Shown piece after piece: positions 1-10,535 of a DNA stretch of 64,000 bases. The notes beneath the pieces are model-generated. The model made no database searches, was not told the origin of the DNA, and worked only from the letters and a program-made list of their open reading frames with translations. Position numbers and translations under genes: made by a program. Location: assembly GCA_026008535.1 (NCBI GenBank), contig BRKX01000007.1:56347001-56411000 (forward strand), given 5' to 3'. Within the stretch, counting starts at the first letter, position 1; each line of letters starts with the position of its first letter. This stretch comes from Perilla frutescens. Taxonomy: Eukaryota > Streptophyta > Magnoliopsida > Lamiales > Lamiaceae.

Positions 1-950
1 ATTTTCCTCAGATATAGATTCCCATATTTTGACAATAAAAGGGCTAAAAAGTCAAATTAAACGGAAGCAACAAAACTGTTCCAGCCATCAGATCACAACG
101 ACATCAAAAGATGAAACGAAGAGCACATATCAATGTATGACATATCTGAAAATCAAGCAAAAAGGATAAGAGATTGATCCATACGATGTCAACGAAGATG
201 GGAGCTGTGGCGTCAATGGTGATGGCTGCAGCTGCTGCCGGAGAAAATCTGGCAACCTGCCACCCTTCCGGTGACGCTCCGGTGGCCGGTCCGGAGACTA
301 AAGGCTGGCAGCCCTCCCCCCTTCTCCTCCCCCTTTGGCTGCTTCTTCTCACTTCTCTCTCTCGATCTCTTCTCCCCTCTCTTTCTTTCTTCCTTTCTCT
401 CAAAGCTTCTCTGTTCTCTCTCTCTCCCCCCCTCTTTCTCTCGATTCATTAAGAAGGCCAAATGGGTGGAAAAGAAATGTTATTTTGAGATAAGGTTGGG
501 GTAGGGGTTTCATACATATATACACACATATATAAATTGTATCTATTGGGCTTGGAGAAAGAAAAATAAATGGGGCATGTCATGGGCTCAGCTTTGGGCT
601 CAATATAAAATAAATGGGGCTGAAAAAAAAATGGACATTAATCAAATAAAATGGATTCAATATTGATTTTGAAATGGGCCGAGAAATTTGATCAAAATCG
701 GATTTCGACGAGAACTATCATTTAATGTGTTTGTTCGTTATTGTTCCAACAATAATTGGACCGAAAATAAAAATATTTACAGATGAGATCAAAATGGCTC
801 AAAAGTCCCATACTTGCTTATTTTTGTTTTTAAAATAAAATGAGTTGTTATAACAATTGGGCCCTAATATCAAAGATAGGGCTGGAATTTGATTTTGGGG
901 TGTTACAAATGACTTCCAACAATTGCCTTTCAAACGCAAACATAAAATTT
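1..950. other. Non-coding AT-rich region with a pyrimidine-rich tract
   Basis: I find no gene here. Positions about 310-446 are almost pure C and T on the plus strand, and short open frames across the tract on both strands are low-complexity and unlike known proteins. The stretch ending at 907 reads TTTTGGGGTGTTACA, which resembles the 3' tip of the H-type LTRs at 61065, so part of this region may be the tail of an old LTR entering from the left. That is inference from a single short match; no partner LTR or target duplication is visible. Confidence 0.4.
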
Positions 951-1724
951 AAAGGTTAATTGCATTAATGGCAGATCTTATATGTATTTGGTCCACGTCA
1001 GACGGTCAACGCGCGTCAAATAAATTGTTAAAATCAGAATCAATCTGCACACTAAAAAGTATTACTTAAAAATTCAAAAGTATCATCTGTATGCTTAAAA
1101 AGTATCGACTAGTAAAAATGTCAAAATCAGTATCAACCGTAACACTAAAAAATATCATTCAAAATTTAAAAAGTATCACAAGTATTTCTAAAAAATATCA
1201 CATGTTTTGATTTTTTTTTTCTTGTCTAACGTGTTGATTGTCTGATCAGGGGAGAATTTGCATTGGATTAAAAGTTATGAATTTTGGGTATAGTTGTAAA
1301 TTTAATAAAAAATTTAAAAGTAGGCAATTAAAATATTAATTTTAAAATTGGCTGTTATTGAACATTCCCATTATTTTGTAAAATAAATTGACCTCGAATT
1401 TGGTAGACAACTTAATTGTCTCTTTAGGTCTGCCGTGATTCGATCATTATTTTTTTAAAACAAAAACATCAAAGCGGTCAAATTTTACACTCATATTAAC
1501 AAAAACAAAATTGGGGAATGTTAATTCGGCCATACCGATGTCTATTTTAGAAAATTGTGTTGAGTTGTGGAACTTGAGAAGTACTAAGATTATGGTGATA
1601 TGAAACAACAACAAAGAGCAAATAAGGTGTGCCCACATCTTATCCTGCAGAAGGTTATGGTCATAAGAAACGACAGTAGATTATAAATAAGGCGTGTCCA
1701 CATCTTATCTGATGGATGGGTTGT
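951..1724. other. Non-coding AT-rich spacer with degenerate short repeats
   Basis: No coding potential is supported. From about 1050 to 1200 a motif close to AAAAAGTATCA recurs several times with different spacings, interleaved with CAATCTGCACACT-like and CAACCGTAACACT-like stretches, suggesting decayed local duplication. No terminal inverted repeats or target duplication could be assigned. Confidence 0.45.
1590..1709. repeat. Diverged direct duplication, ~57 bp units
   Basis: Two adjacent copies (about 1590-1646 and 1654-1709) share TTATGGT-ATA at the start and an AATAAGG-GTG-CCACATCTTATC end, offset by about 64 bases. They differ at several sites, so the duplication is not recent. It lies directly left of the copia-LTR-like relic and may belong to that LTR's U3. 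Confidence 0.5.
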
Positions 1725-2110
1725 TGGCGAAAATTCTTAGTAGGCCTTTAGGCCCTTATTTATTTTAGGGTTCTCTGATTATATATAGTCTCTTGATGTA
1801 ATTGTAACCCTAATTCAAAAATACATCTCTAGAGAATAATCCGGTTAGGCAACGCTATCACAGTCAGGGGCGGAATTGGGGGAAGCCAGCGGGAGCCTTC
1901 CCCCCAATCCCGAAAAAATAAAATTTTTACATGTAATATTTAAAAAAATAAAAAAAAAATAGTTTATAGATATATTAGTGAAGAATAATTCGGCCTCTAA
2001 TGAAAAATTTCTGGTTCCGCCCCTGCCCACAGTAGTCATATCCTGATGAACTGAGTAAACAATTTTTTTGTGTTAATATTGTTTTTCAGGATTGATTATT
2101 TTATATCTAA
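1725..2110 (+). mobile_element. Relic of a Ty1/copia-like LTR interrupted by a MITE
   Basis: The stretch has the layout of the promoter and R/U5 part of a short plant copia LTR: a TATATATAG box near 1780, then a GTAACCCTAATTC stretch, a CTAGAGAATAATCC segment, and after the MITE a GTAGTCATATCCTG...GAGTAAACAA segment. I recognise this order from plant copia LTRs by memory only. No internal region, primer site or second LTR is visible, so at most this is a solo or truncated LTR. The MITE sits inside it. Confidence 0.35.
1865..2025. mobile_element. hAT-type MITE, 161 bp
   Basis: The element begins CAGGGGCGGAA and ends TTCCGCCCCTG, an 11 bp perfect terminal inverted repeat with the CAGGGGCGG form typical of plant hAT elements. 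The flanking 8 bp are ATCACAGT (1857-1864) and CCCACAGT (2026-2033), matching at 6 of 8 positions, as expected for an aged 8 bp hAT target duplication. The interior is A/T-rich with no coding capacity, so this is a non-autonomous derivative. Confidence 0.82.
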
Positions 2111-2394
2111 TTCGTAAATTGATGGTTGAGCCAAAACAAATTTAAAAAGACAAGCAACTTAGTAGTGGTTGAATCGGGGGGGTCAATTTGATTTATAAGA
2201 AACTTGGGATGTTTAATAACAAGCAAGTGAAAAGTTGGGCAATTAACCCAAAGGATGCAATTACGTATGAATTCATGAGAATGACAATGACTTCAGTTTT
2301 AGAGAATATAAATTAAGACCGGAAGTAATTGAAAGGCGGAGGAGATAAAAGAGATGAAAGATGAGAGAGAATGGGTAGGTAGGTGGCGGTGCAT
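2111..2394. other. 3' flank of the lectin receptor kinase gene
   Basis: AT-rich spacer between the copia-LTR relic and the stop codon of the kinase gene. It should contain the gene's 3' UTR and polyadenylation region on the minus strand, but I could not single out a convincing signal. Confidence 0.35.
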
Positions 2395-4326
2395 TCATCG
2401 GGCCATGTCGATACTAGAGCAAGTGAGCAAGGGATCTGCAGAGGCAGTACCAGCAGGTGCAAAATACACGGGCGTGGGCATTTTAGAGGGAAGTTTAGGC
2501 AGCTCTGCTTCAAAATTGAGAACATGGGTAGCCTGCCTTATTGATGGCCTGAGGTTCCAGTCAGGATGAGCACACCACAGGCCTATTTTCATGACCCGTT
2601 CCACTTCCCTGGGATCAAAGTCTCTTTGCAGTCTCTCATCCGCACCCGAGAGAAGCTCTCCATCTCCATACAGATCCCAAACCCACTCCACCAACCCTTT
2701 CTCAGATCGCTCATCTAATGGATCCGCTGATCTTCTTCCCGTAGCAATCTCCAGAGCCACGACCCCAAAGCTATACACATCCGACTCCTTACTGGCTCTC
2801 CCACTGCTCACATACTCAGGCGCCAAATACCCCAACGTCCCAGCCAGTCGGGTGGTCTTGGGGTCGATCCCATGATCCATGAGCCGAGCCAACCCAAAGT
2901 CCCCGAGCTTGACATTGAAGTTAGAATCGAGCATGACATTGCTGGACTTGATGTCTCTGTGGACCACGCACTGCTCCCATCCCTCGTGAAGATAGAGCAA
3001 AGCAGATGCTAATCCCTGTGCTATTCTGTATCTCACGGTCCACCCAAGATTAGCCCTCCCATTCCTACTGCCAAATAGATGACGGTCCAAGCTTCCATTA
3101 GGCATGAACTCGTAGACGAGCATGAACTCACCTTGATCGATATCATGACACCAACCGATTAGCTGCACCAGATTTCTATGCCTCAACATGCTTATCGTCT
3201 TCACCTCTGTTATGTATTCCCTTTTCCCCTGCCTAGATCCCTTGGAGATTTTCTTCACAGCAACAGTCATATCTAGATCCACCAGCCGCCCCTTATACAC
3301 TCCTCCAAATCCTCCCTCTCCCTGTTTTCCATCTTCCGAAAAGTTATTAGTAGCAGAAGCAAGCTCTTCGTAAGAAAATCTTCTAGGCCCTGCTCCTCTC
3401 TCAAGATCTTCTCCTATTGAGCTTAACTTTGCATTTGCATTTGCACCTCTTCGTTTTCTCACCACTATACAATATGCTACTACTATAGCACCGGCTATCA
3501 AAATGCACCCACTTACACCCAAACCCACAATCGCTCCCACCTTCTTCATCCCATTTCTCCCATTACTCTCTTCGATATCCAAACTGGAGTTGAACTCCCA
3601 CGACACAAGCATGTGGCGTTCGACGTTGACGCCCGTAGCAGCGGTGATGCCAACCGTGACCAAGCGTGGAAGAGCCTCTCTGAGATCTATTTGATACGAA
3701 AGGCTGGAATTCGAGGCACCGTTGTAGCTCCAGAATACGGTTAAGTTCTTGGTAGTGGCAGTGTAGGTGATCCAAACATCGGCAGTCTCTCCGTCGTGCA
3801 AGGTGACGTTCCACGGGGTAGTCACCAATGAGCCAATGGAGTCTCGGTTGATCCCTACGTGCTCGTACGGTGGGTCCCACTCCTCGTTGGAGACGGTGTC
3901 GAACTCGATGGAGACGATCCGATTCCGCGGCGAGCCAGTGGTGCTGGTGTTGAACAGGCCTAGAAATCCGCCACTGGAATTAGGCGGGATTTGGAAGCCG
4001 GCCGGTGAGAGAAAGAAGGCGAGTCCGTTGCCGTATAATGATCGGTTTTGCGTGTCGACGATGAACGAAAAATGGGTGCTGAAATCTGCAGAGTTTGAGT
4101 CCCAGAGAAGCACCTGCCCGTTGTATATGACTCGGCCGACTCGGTAGGCGTAATTGACCTTGTTGAACTCGATTCTTCCCACAGAGACCACCGCGTCGCC
4201 TTCTAGAAGAATGGCGGTGTCGTCGGCAGAGAACCTGGAAAGATGGAAGTTCAGTGAGAGAGAGAAAGGGGTTAGAGAGAGAAGAAAGATGGTGATAGCA
4301 AGATTTCCATTAAATGTGGCCATCAT
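2395..4326 (-). CDS. L-type lectin-domain receptor-like kinase
   Basis: A predicted plasma-membrane receptor kinase of 643 residues in one uninterrupted exon, as is usual for this family. Order: signal peptide about 1-24; legume-type lectin ectodomain about 25-247, with the EFDT and HVGIN motifs and many N-glycosylation sequons; one membrane helix about 263-289 followed by basic residues; Ser/Thr kinase about 330-610. The kinase is complete: glycine loop GEGGFGG, VAVK lysine 358, alpha-C glutamate 374, HRDIK aspartate 458, DFG aspartate 476, and GTLGYLAPEY in the activation loop. The frame extends five codons upstream only by using TTG; the first ATG is at 4326, followed at once by a second, so I start there. 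Layout resembles class IX LecRKs (from memory, unverified). Such kinases are linked to defence and stress signalling; the ligand here is unknown. Confidence 0.93.
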   Translation of the reverse strand: MMATFNGNLAITIFLLSLTPFSLSLNFHLSRFSADDTAILLEGDAVVSVGRIEFNKVNYAYRVGRVIYNGQVLLWDSNSADFSTHFSFIVDTQNRSLYGNGLAFFLSPAGFQIPPNSSGGFLGLFNTSTTGSPRNRIVSIEFDTVSNEEWDPPYEHVGINRDSIGSLVTTPWNVTLHDGETADVWITYTATTKNLTVFWSYNGASNSSLSYQIDLREALPRLVTVGITAATGVNVERHMLVSWEFNSSLDIEESNGRNGMKKVGAIVGLGVSGCILIAGAIVVAYCIVVRKRRGANANAKLSSIGEDLERGAGPRRFSYEELASATNNFSEDGKQGEGGFGGVYKGRLVDLDMTVAVKKISKGSRQGKREYITEVKTISMLRHRNLVQLIGWCHDIDQGEFMLVYEFMPNGSLDRHLFGSRNGRANLGWTVRYRIAQGLASALLYLHEGWEQCVVHRDIKSSNVMLDSNFNVKLGDFGLARLMDHGIDPKTTRLAGTLGYLAPEYVSSGRASKESDVYSFGVVALEIATGRRSADPLDERSEKGLVEWVWDLYGDGELLSGADERLQRDFDPREVERVMKIGLWCAHPDWNLRPSIRQATHVLNFEAELPKLPSKMPTPVYFAPAGTASADPLLTCSSIDMAR

Positions 4327-4373
4327 TACAGGGTTTGGCAATGGCTGCAGCTAGAGTGTTTTATTTTTGATGG

Positions 4374-4385
4374 TTTATAATTATA
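4374..4385 (-). promoter_or_regulatory. Candidate TATA box of the lectin receptor kinase
   Basis: On the minus strand the sequence reads TATAATTATAAA, 48-59 bases upstream of the chosen ATG at 4326. Usual TATA-to-start spacing would give a very short 5' leader of about 20 bases. AT-rich surroundings make a chance match possible. Confidence 0.35.
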
Positions 4386-4411
4386 GACAGTCGTTTAGTG
4401 TTCAAACGTTA

Positions 4412-4983
4412 ATGTGATCGTCAACTAATCAGGTTTGTTTAATGTCCACGCAGCTTCAACGAAAATTATGCATTTGATATATAAAAATTGTCCAGACTGA
4501 TTCTTACCAGAAACTAACACGTACGCACTAGTTTATTCCATCGGATAGAAATGATGTATTATTAAAACCTTGTATGTTTGACTTTAAACATTATTTTGCT
4601 ATTCAATTTTACACATTTGTTTAGTCATTTCTCTTAGAAAACAACAAAAATGACGAAGAATGGAAGCAAAGAAACTAACATTATTTTGCTATTCAGGTTT
4701 GTCATGAAAAGAAAAATGTGATCGTCAACTAATCAGGTTTGTTTAATGCCCACGCAGCTTCAACGAAAATTATGCATTTGATATATAAAAATTGTCCAGA
4801 CTGATTCTTACCAGAAACTAACACGTACGCACTAGTTCATTCCATCTGATAGAAATGATGTATTATTAAAACCTTGTATGTTTGACTTTAAACATTATTT
4901 TGCTATTCAATTTTACACATTTGTTTAGTCATTTCTCTTAGAAAACAACAAAAATGACGAAGAATGGAAGCAAAGAAACTAAC
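4412..4983. repeat. Recent tandem duplication upstream of the receptor kinase
   Basis: Two direct copies, 4412-4679 and 4715-4983, are offset by 303-304 bases and almost identical. By eye they differ by one single-base indel and about three substitutions (GTCCACG/GCCCACG, GTTTATTCC/GTTCATTCC, TCGGAT/TCTGAT). The 35 bp between them repeats ATTATTTTGCTATTCA from inside the unit, which suggests slippage or a staggered break. The copies lie about 90-660 bases upstream of the kinase ATG, in its presumed promoter. No transposon signature is seen. Confidence 0.92.
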
Positions 4984-7156
4984 TTGTAATGTAGAAAAAG
5001 ATCACTCTTGGTTTGAAAACGAAACATTTCACTGGATCATTTCAACTAGGAAAAGGCTATTTTTTCTTAAGCAGCAGCGTGGTCGCGTGAGTTGTAGTTA
5101 TTTCTATGATTTTACTACAAAATTATTATAATATATAAAATTTTAAGGGTAAAATTAAAACTTCGTGACTTGATAAACACACTGCAAGATTTTCTCATCA
5201 TACTGAGTTGTAATTTATCCTCACACTACACATCAACTTTTTATTTTTGTGTTTTCACTCTTCTCGCTACAATTTTTTTCATTTTTACCCTTATACTTAA
5301 AATTTAATTTAAAAAAAATTAATAATAAAAAAAAAGAAAGAGAGGCGTGAGAAACTGATCCATCTTTTTCCACCTCTACCACCGCTGCCGCCGCCTCTCC
5401 TTCCTCCTTTGCCACCACGTCTCCTTCCTCTTCCACCATCACCGTGAGTGGTATACGAAACCACAGTGACTCGTTAATGTCGTGAGAGGACGCAACTCGT
5501 GAGGGCTTCTCTGAATTTTGAAACAGGAGATGTGGCTGCGGTGACGAAGGTTTGAGAGGCGATGATGGTTTTAAGTGTTGTCCGAAAAATATTTTTCGAC
5601 GTTCATCAAACAGATTCAAAAAACAAATTTCGAAAATGAAGAAATTTTTCGAAAATTACTTTTCAAAATGTGTTAGTTCGATCATCTAACTAATGTTCAA
5701 AAATACATTTTTGAACATGTCTTGTACATTCAAAAAATAATTTTTGAACTTCTGCAGTAGTAGTCGGACTGATTTTTTCAAAACATGTGTTGCAATTTGA
5801 AAAATTGATTTTTTCGAGTTTTTGAACCTCTTTACATGTTTAATTTTCGATTTTCAACATCAGGGGTGACGTTTTCCACTAGGTGGCGATGAGAATGTTA
5901 CATGGAGAAGAGAAGGAGTGAGAAGAGGAATGGGGAGGGTGATGGTATGCAAATTTGGGTTTAGGGGGGAGGGAGAGAAAAAGGGGCGACGGGAGCGATG
6001 AATGTCACACTCCAATTTTCATAAAATAATATAATTACAATAATAAAGATGAAACGTCACTTTTTATTAAAATATAAAATATTTAGCATTAATACAACGA
6101 AAGTTAAATAATAGAATCTCGTTAAAGACCATCATCACACGTTACCACTCACAACGCCTGAATCAATCATCAACTTGAAAAATGTAATAGTTTTGAGGTA
6201 AGTACTATTGACTCAGTGGATCTTTGCATATATACAAATTATAAGAAATAAACATTTAACACAAGCCATAATATCTTTCAACATAACACCAAGTGGAAAT
6301 GGGCCAAAGTAGCCACTTAAACTTTTAAAAAATTTATTTTCGCCACTAACTTTTAAATATATATTTTTTAGCCAGAATTACCAAAATACCCTTATATTCA
6401 TTTTTTAAAAAAACCCTACTTTAAACTCCCCCATCAGCCGCCCCATATCACATTTCAAAAATCAAATTTTGAATTTTCTCTCTCTCATCTACAATCTCAT
6501 CTTCTTCACAATCTGCATCAGTAATGGAATCTAGAAGAAATCGTCGACCACTCTGGAAGATTTCTTCCAATCGTCAATCACTCTAGAACAATCTTCTTCA
6601 CAATTTCATTTTCTCTTCAAATTTCTTCACAAACGAGCCATCGTTGAACTTGAAAAATTCAAGAGAAGAAATAGAAAATCATTCTCCAACACGTCAATCA
6701 CTCTGAAAGATTTTTGAAAATTTTGACAAAAGTTTTCTCTATATATTTTAGATCTAATTATTAATATTGTTAGATTATTTGGTTTTGTTTGGTTTTGAAG
6801 TTTGATGATTTGGCAAAAGTTCTCTCTCATGTACTTTATGCCCTTTTAGATTAAGTTCAAAATTCTGTATTTTAATGATTTGTTGCAATTTTGACTTCTT
6901 TCTTTTCTTTACTATTTTTCAAAATTTTCATACTCCGGAAAAAAAAAGGTTCAGATTTTCGAAAATTTTACTGTCCAATTTTTTTTCTCTTGATATGTGT
7001 TATTCAAAATTTGTATTGTCATGAAAATAAAAATGTTTATAGAAATCTGTAAAAATATTACATTTTCTCCTCTAGATATCTGTTATATATGAAAAAGGGT
7101 AATTCTAAATAAAGCCACACTTTTACTCATCATAACCTCCACATTAAAATATAATA
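4984..7156. other. Non-coding AT-rich intergenic region
   Basis: No gene is supported. Two short perfect hairpins, TTCAAAAATACATTTTTGAA (5696-5715) and TTCAAAAAATAATTTTTGAA (5729-5748), lie close together. A TGTCACACTCC stretch near 6003 looks like the 5' tip of some gypsy LTRs but has no partner. Around 6440-6640 the sequence is C/T-rich, with a short ATG-led frame at 6524 (MESRRNRRP...) that stops after about 20 codons. A decayed transposon leader is possible but unproven. Confidence 0.4.
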
Positions 7157-7166
7157 TAAATATTGT
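7157..7166. repeat. Target-site duplication at the LINE 3' end
   Basis: TAAATATTGT here matches 22819-22828 exactly. It abuts the short poly(A) tail (T run 7168-7175 on the plus strand) with one intervening base. Plant LINE duplications are usually somewhat longer, and the region is AT-rich, so chance is not excluded, but the placement at both predicted ends supports it. Confidence 0.6.
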
Positions 7167-7473
7167 GTTTTTTTTAAAAAACACCCCTAAGGGTGGGACA
7201 TTCGGCACCATGCCCAGCCTGTAAATAAATACTGAAATGTCTCATACAATGTCATGGGCGGAATATGTCCCAAAAGTGAACATATTCCTAACCAAGAGCT
7301 GGAACCTGATAAACGCAACAAACATATAGGAGATGCATCCACAACACATATGCTAACTCCTAAACTAAATAAATCACAAACAAGTGGAGCGCAGCCACAA
7401 GCCAACTGAGACCCCAAACACAAAACCAAACCAAAATAATAAAAAAAACAAAACATAGAAAACACGAGCCTCA

Positions 7474-7983
7474 TCAATGATACCGAAATCGAAAGTTGGG
7501 ATAACCCAACTGATCCATCGGTACCAAGGAGAGCAAATATGGAGGTGCTAAAACATCATCATAAAATGTCAAAGCCGAGGTCTGGGCCCCTCGACCAGCC
7601 AAGAAATCAGCCGCCCGATTTCCCTCACGATGGATGTGCATGAACCGAACAAGCCGACCTCTACACAACAATCTGATGGAGGTGAGTGTATGTCGGGTAA
7701 CAGCCGAGCCCTGACGTCTCGACTGCAACACCGATACAACAGACGCCGCATCCATCTCGATCCAAACATGATCCGAATACTGAACTGCAAGCCGAAGACC
7801 GTGAAGTAGAGCCTGGAACTCAGCATCGAAGCTGGAGGCCGTCCTCAAGGGCACACAAAAACTAACCAGAAGCGAACCTGTATGATCCCGAACAAGTCCC
7901 CCCCACCAGCCGCCATCTGAAGATCCATCGAGAAAGATCCATCCGTGTTGAGCTTCACCCAGGGTGCCTCTGGAGGCCGCCAC
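7474..7983 (-). pseudogene. LINE ORF2 C-terminal RNase H domain
   Basis: The 3' end of ORF2 encodes an RVT_3-type RNase H as found in some plant L1 elements. In order: the first acidic site DGS near 7930-7940, the glutamate in FDAEFQAL, aspartate in WIEMDAAS, and the last aspartate in REGNRAADFLAGRG. The NTDGS start of the domain reads in the frame of the zinc-region ORF (7845-8579) and the rest in this one, so a frameshift lies near 7900. The frame ends with TGA at 7474-7476 and the 3' UTR follows. This domain would remove RNA from the RNA:DNA hybrid. Confidence 0.8.
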
Positions 7984-8579
7984 GACATCATTCTAGATCG
8001 TAAAGCTCTAGGAACGGGGTCAGCAATAGGCATAAAAGGCACCTGAGGGTAACAACCCATCCAATGCTGCGGAAGGAGCTTCTTAGCCGAAACCAGAAGA
8101 TGAAGGTGATGTTGTACCTGCCAAACAATGTGAGACACAAGGAAAGGAACACCGTGGTGCTTGCGGTTGTTCCTCTCCGTCCAAGTAAACCAGAAAGCTA
8201 AGCAAGGAATCAAAAAACTAATGTGCTTCCGAACGGACTGTGGGAACAGCCCCCTCCAAAACCTAAAAGCATGTGCAACAGTGTGTGCACGTGGAGCAAT
8301 AATATGGAACCAATTCGCAACATATGCCCACACCGATTTCGCAGACTCAGACCAAAGAAAAACATGCTCAATGGACTCGACCTGCGGATCGACACAACAC
8401 TGACAACGAGACGCAATATGAATACGACACGACTGAAACCTAACATCAACAGGAATGCGATCATGCATGAGACGCCAAAGAAAGACAGATATAGTGGGAG
8501 TGAGACAATCATGCCAAAAGGACCCAAAGATGGCACGTTCAGGCCGCCGGTATCTGACCTGATCCCAAGCAGAGGTCAA
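7845..8579 (-). pseudogene. LINE ORF2 zinc-binding region (zf-RVT-like)
   Basis: Between the reverse transcriptase and RNase H is the region typical of plant L1 ORF2: FLWRLMHDRIPVD, then a C-x-C-C cluster (SRCQCCVDPQ) with ESIEHVFLWS, then SAKSVWAYVANWF. This matches the zf-RVT domain, probably involved in nucleic-acid binding. The frame is separate from the reverse transcriptase frame, with the break at about 8580-8630, and overlaps the RNase H frame where another shift has occurred. Confidence 0.75.
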
Positions 8580-8630
8580 AGAGAACTCACCTGTCGAGGT
8601 CTAATTCCACCGCATGCTATCCCTCTCTCC

Positions 8631-10535
8631 CTACATTACCGGAGTCCGGATTACCAAATCAATCAAATCAACAGGCAAAGCATAATGCTCATGCAACGCA
8701 TGCAGACGCTCAACATACCAAGACTCACCAGATAAGTACCAATCAACATGCAAATGATCAAAACGAGAAGCAGGGCAATAAGAAGATAAAGGAACATCAT
8801 CATACCAAATATCATCCCAAAAACTAACCTGTCCGTCCCCAAGGGACCACCGGATATGATCTTGAGCCCAAGCACCAACCCTAACCACTCTCTTCCAAAC
8901 CCGACTGTCATGCGGACCCAACGGCACCCTCAAAGGATACAAACGACCCCTATAATACTTAGCCCACATATATCGGGCCCACGAAGAATCACGAGCTCTG
9001 AACCTCCACCATAGCTTCCAACGGAAGGCAGTGACCAGATCACCAAACCGACGGATACCCAAACCTCTCTCAGAAACCGGCAAACAAATGGTCTCCCAAC
9101 TGATCCAGTGCATCTTTCTCTTCTCCCCAACAGAACCCCAAAAGAAACGAGCAATCATCTGCTCGAGCTGATGAAGGACCCCCTGAGGCGGCTCCATGAC
9201 CTGGAAGATGTGTAAAGGAATAGTAGCAAGGGTGCTCCTGATGAGCGCCAGACGACCTCTAAAAGATAAGTGCCTGTGCGACCAGCTGCGAATCCTGTCA
9301 CTCAAACGCTGTCTCAAAGGGATGAAAACCGAGCACTTCAGAAAGCCTCTGTAGATCGGGACCCCAAGATAAGTGAACGGCAAAGAACCCCGCTGATACC
9401 CACAGACGGACTGAATCTGGTGATGCCAAGTCAGAACAAACTTCTCCATGATGTAGAAGTTGCTCTTTCCCCGGTTCACCAGCTGGCCCGAAACCGAAGA
9501 ATAATGCTCCAAGCAATCCACAAGGTGACCCAAACCATCTGGGTCAGCTCTGGTAAAAATGATGATGTCATCAGCATATGACAAGTGAGAAACCAGAAAA
9601 CCTTGCTTCGCCGTCCTGTACCTCATGGCCTGGTCACAACAAATCAATCTGTCCAGAATCCGGGACAAGTAATCAGCCGCAAGAACGAACAAGGAGGGCG
9701 AAAGAGGATCACCCTGTCTCAATCCTCGAGAAGAGGGAAAGAAACTAGCCGGAACCCCATTCACGAGAACCGAGAACCAACAATCCTTGATACACCTCCT
9801 AATCATGTCCACCCACTGATCCGGGAAACCCATATGTCTCAAAACAGCAAGCAAAAACGACCACTGAACCCGATCATACGCCTTCACCATATCCAGCTTA
9901 AGAGCCACATTGGGAACCTCACGGCTGATGTGGAGGTCCCCAATCATCTCTTGAGCAACCAAGACATTATCACTGAGCAAGCGACCCTTCACAAAACCAT
10001 TCTGATTCGGAGCGAGCACGGCAGGCAAAAAAAGAGCCAACCGCGACGTCAGAATCTTCGTGATAATCTTGTTGGTCACATTGCACAAACTGATAGGCCG
10101 ATAATTAGTCCAAGCAGCTGGTCTCTCCTTCTTTGATAGAAGGACGATAGTGGTAGCCGTGAAGCTGCGTGGCATGTGAGCTCCTGCAAAGAAATTCGAA
10201 ACCGCACCCACAACATCACTGCAAACAAAGTCCCAACAATGTTGAAAAAACAAAGAAGTGAAGCCATCCGGACCCGACACACTATCCCCACTGATACCAA
10301 AAACCACAGCTCTGATCTCATCTGTATCTAGAACCTGGCAAAGCCCATCTGTATCCATATCTGAAGGAATCCCATGCAGACAACTGAAATCCGGGTCACC
10401 TAACTGAGCAATATCTGACGTGAGAAGCCTCTGAAAGAAACCCGCAGCCGAAGCCCGAATCCCAGCATCATCCTTAATCACACGCCCCTCATCCTCAATC
10501 GAATGAATCCTGGATTTACACCGCTTCTGCTTCAC
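8631..10535 (-). pseudogene. LINE ORF2 reverse transcriptase domain
   Basis: A 634-codon open segment carries a nearly complete LINE reverse transcriptase: GPDGFTSLFFQ, NYRPISLCNV, ALKLDMVKAYDRV (first catalytic aspartate), GLRQGDPLSP, the YADD active site in LSYADDIIIF, and FTYLGVPI, followed by the thumb and WxWG-like region of plant L1 elements. No ATG start belongs here; the segment opens after a frame break and would be joined to the endonuclease upstream. It is the best preserved part of the LINE. The enzyme normally copies LINE RNA at the nicked target. Confidence 0.9.

Noticed and set aside
104..461. Overlapping open frames on both strands across a C/T-rich tract
   Set aside because: Low-complexity residues (Arg/Glu or Ser/Leu runs), no domain and no consistent start; explained by the pyrimidine tract.
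4327..4341. Upstream extension of the receptor kinase by five codons
   Set aside because: The extension begins with TTG, not a usual plant start codon; ATG at 4326 and 4323 precede the signal peptide.
6003..6020. LTR start-like TGTCACACTCC
   Set aside because: No matching end, partner LTR or duplication in the neighbourhood.
8161..8735. Plus-strand open frames across the LINE (also 9270-10136 and 10960-11313)
   Set aside because: Antisense shadows of ORF2 with no family resemblance.
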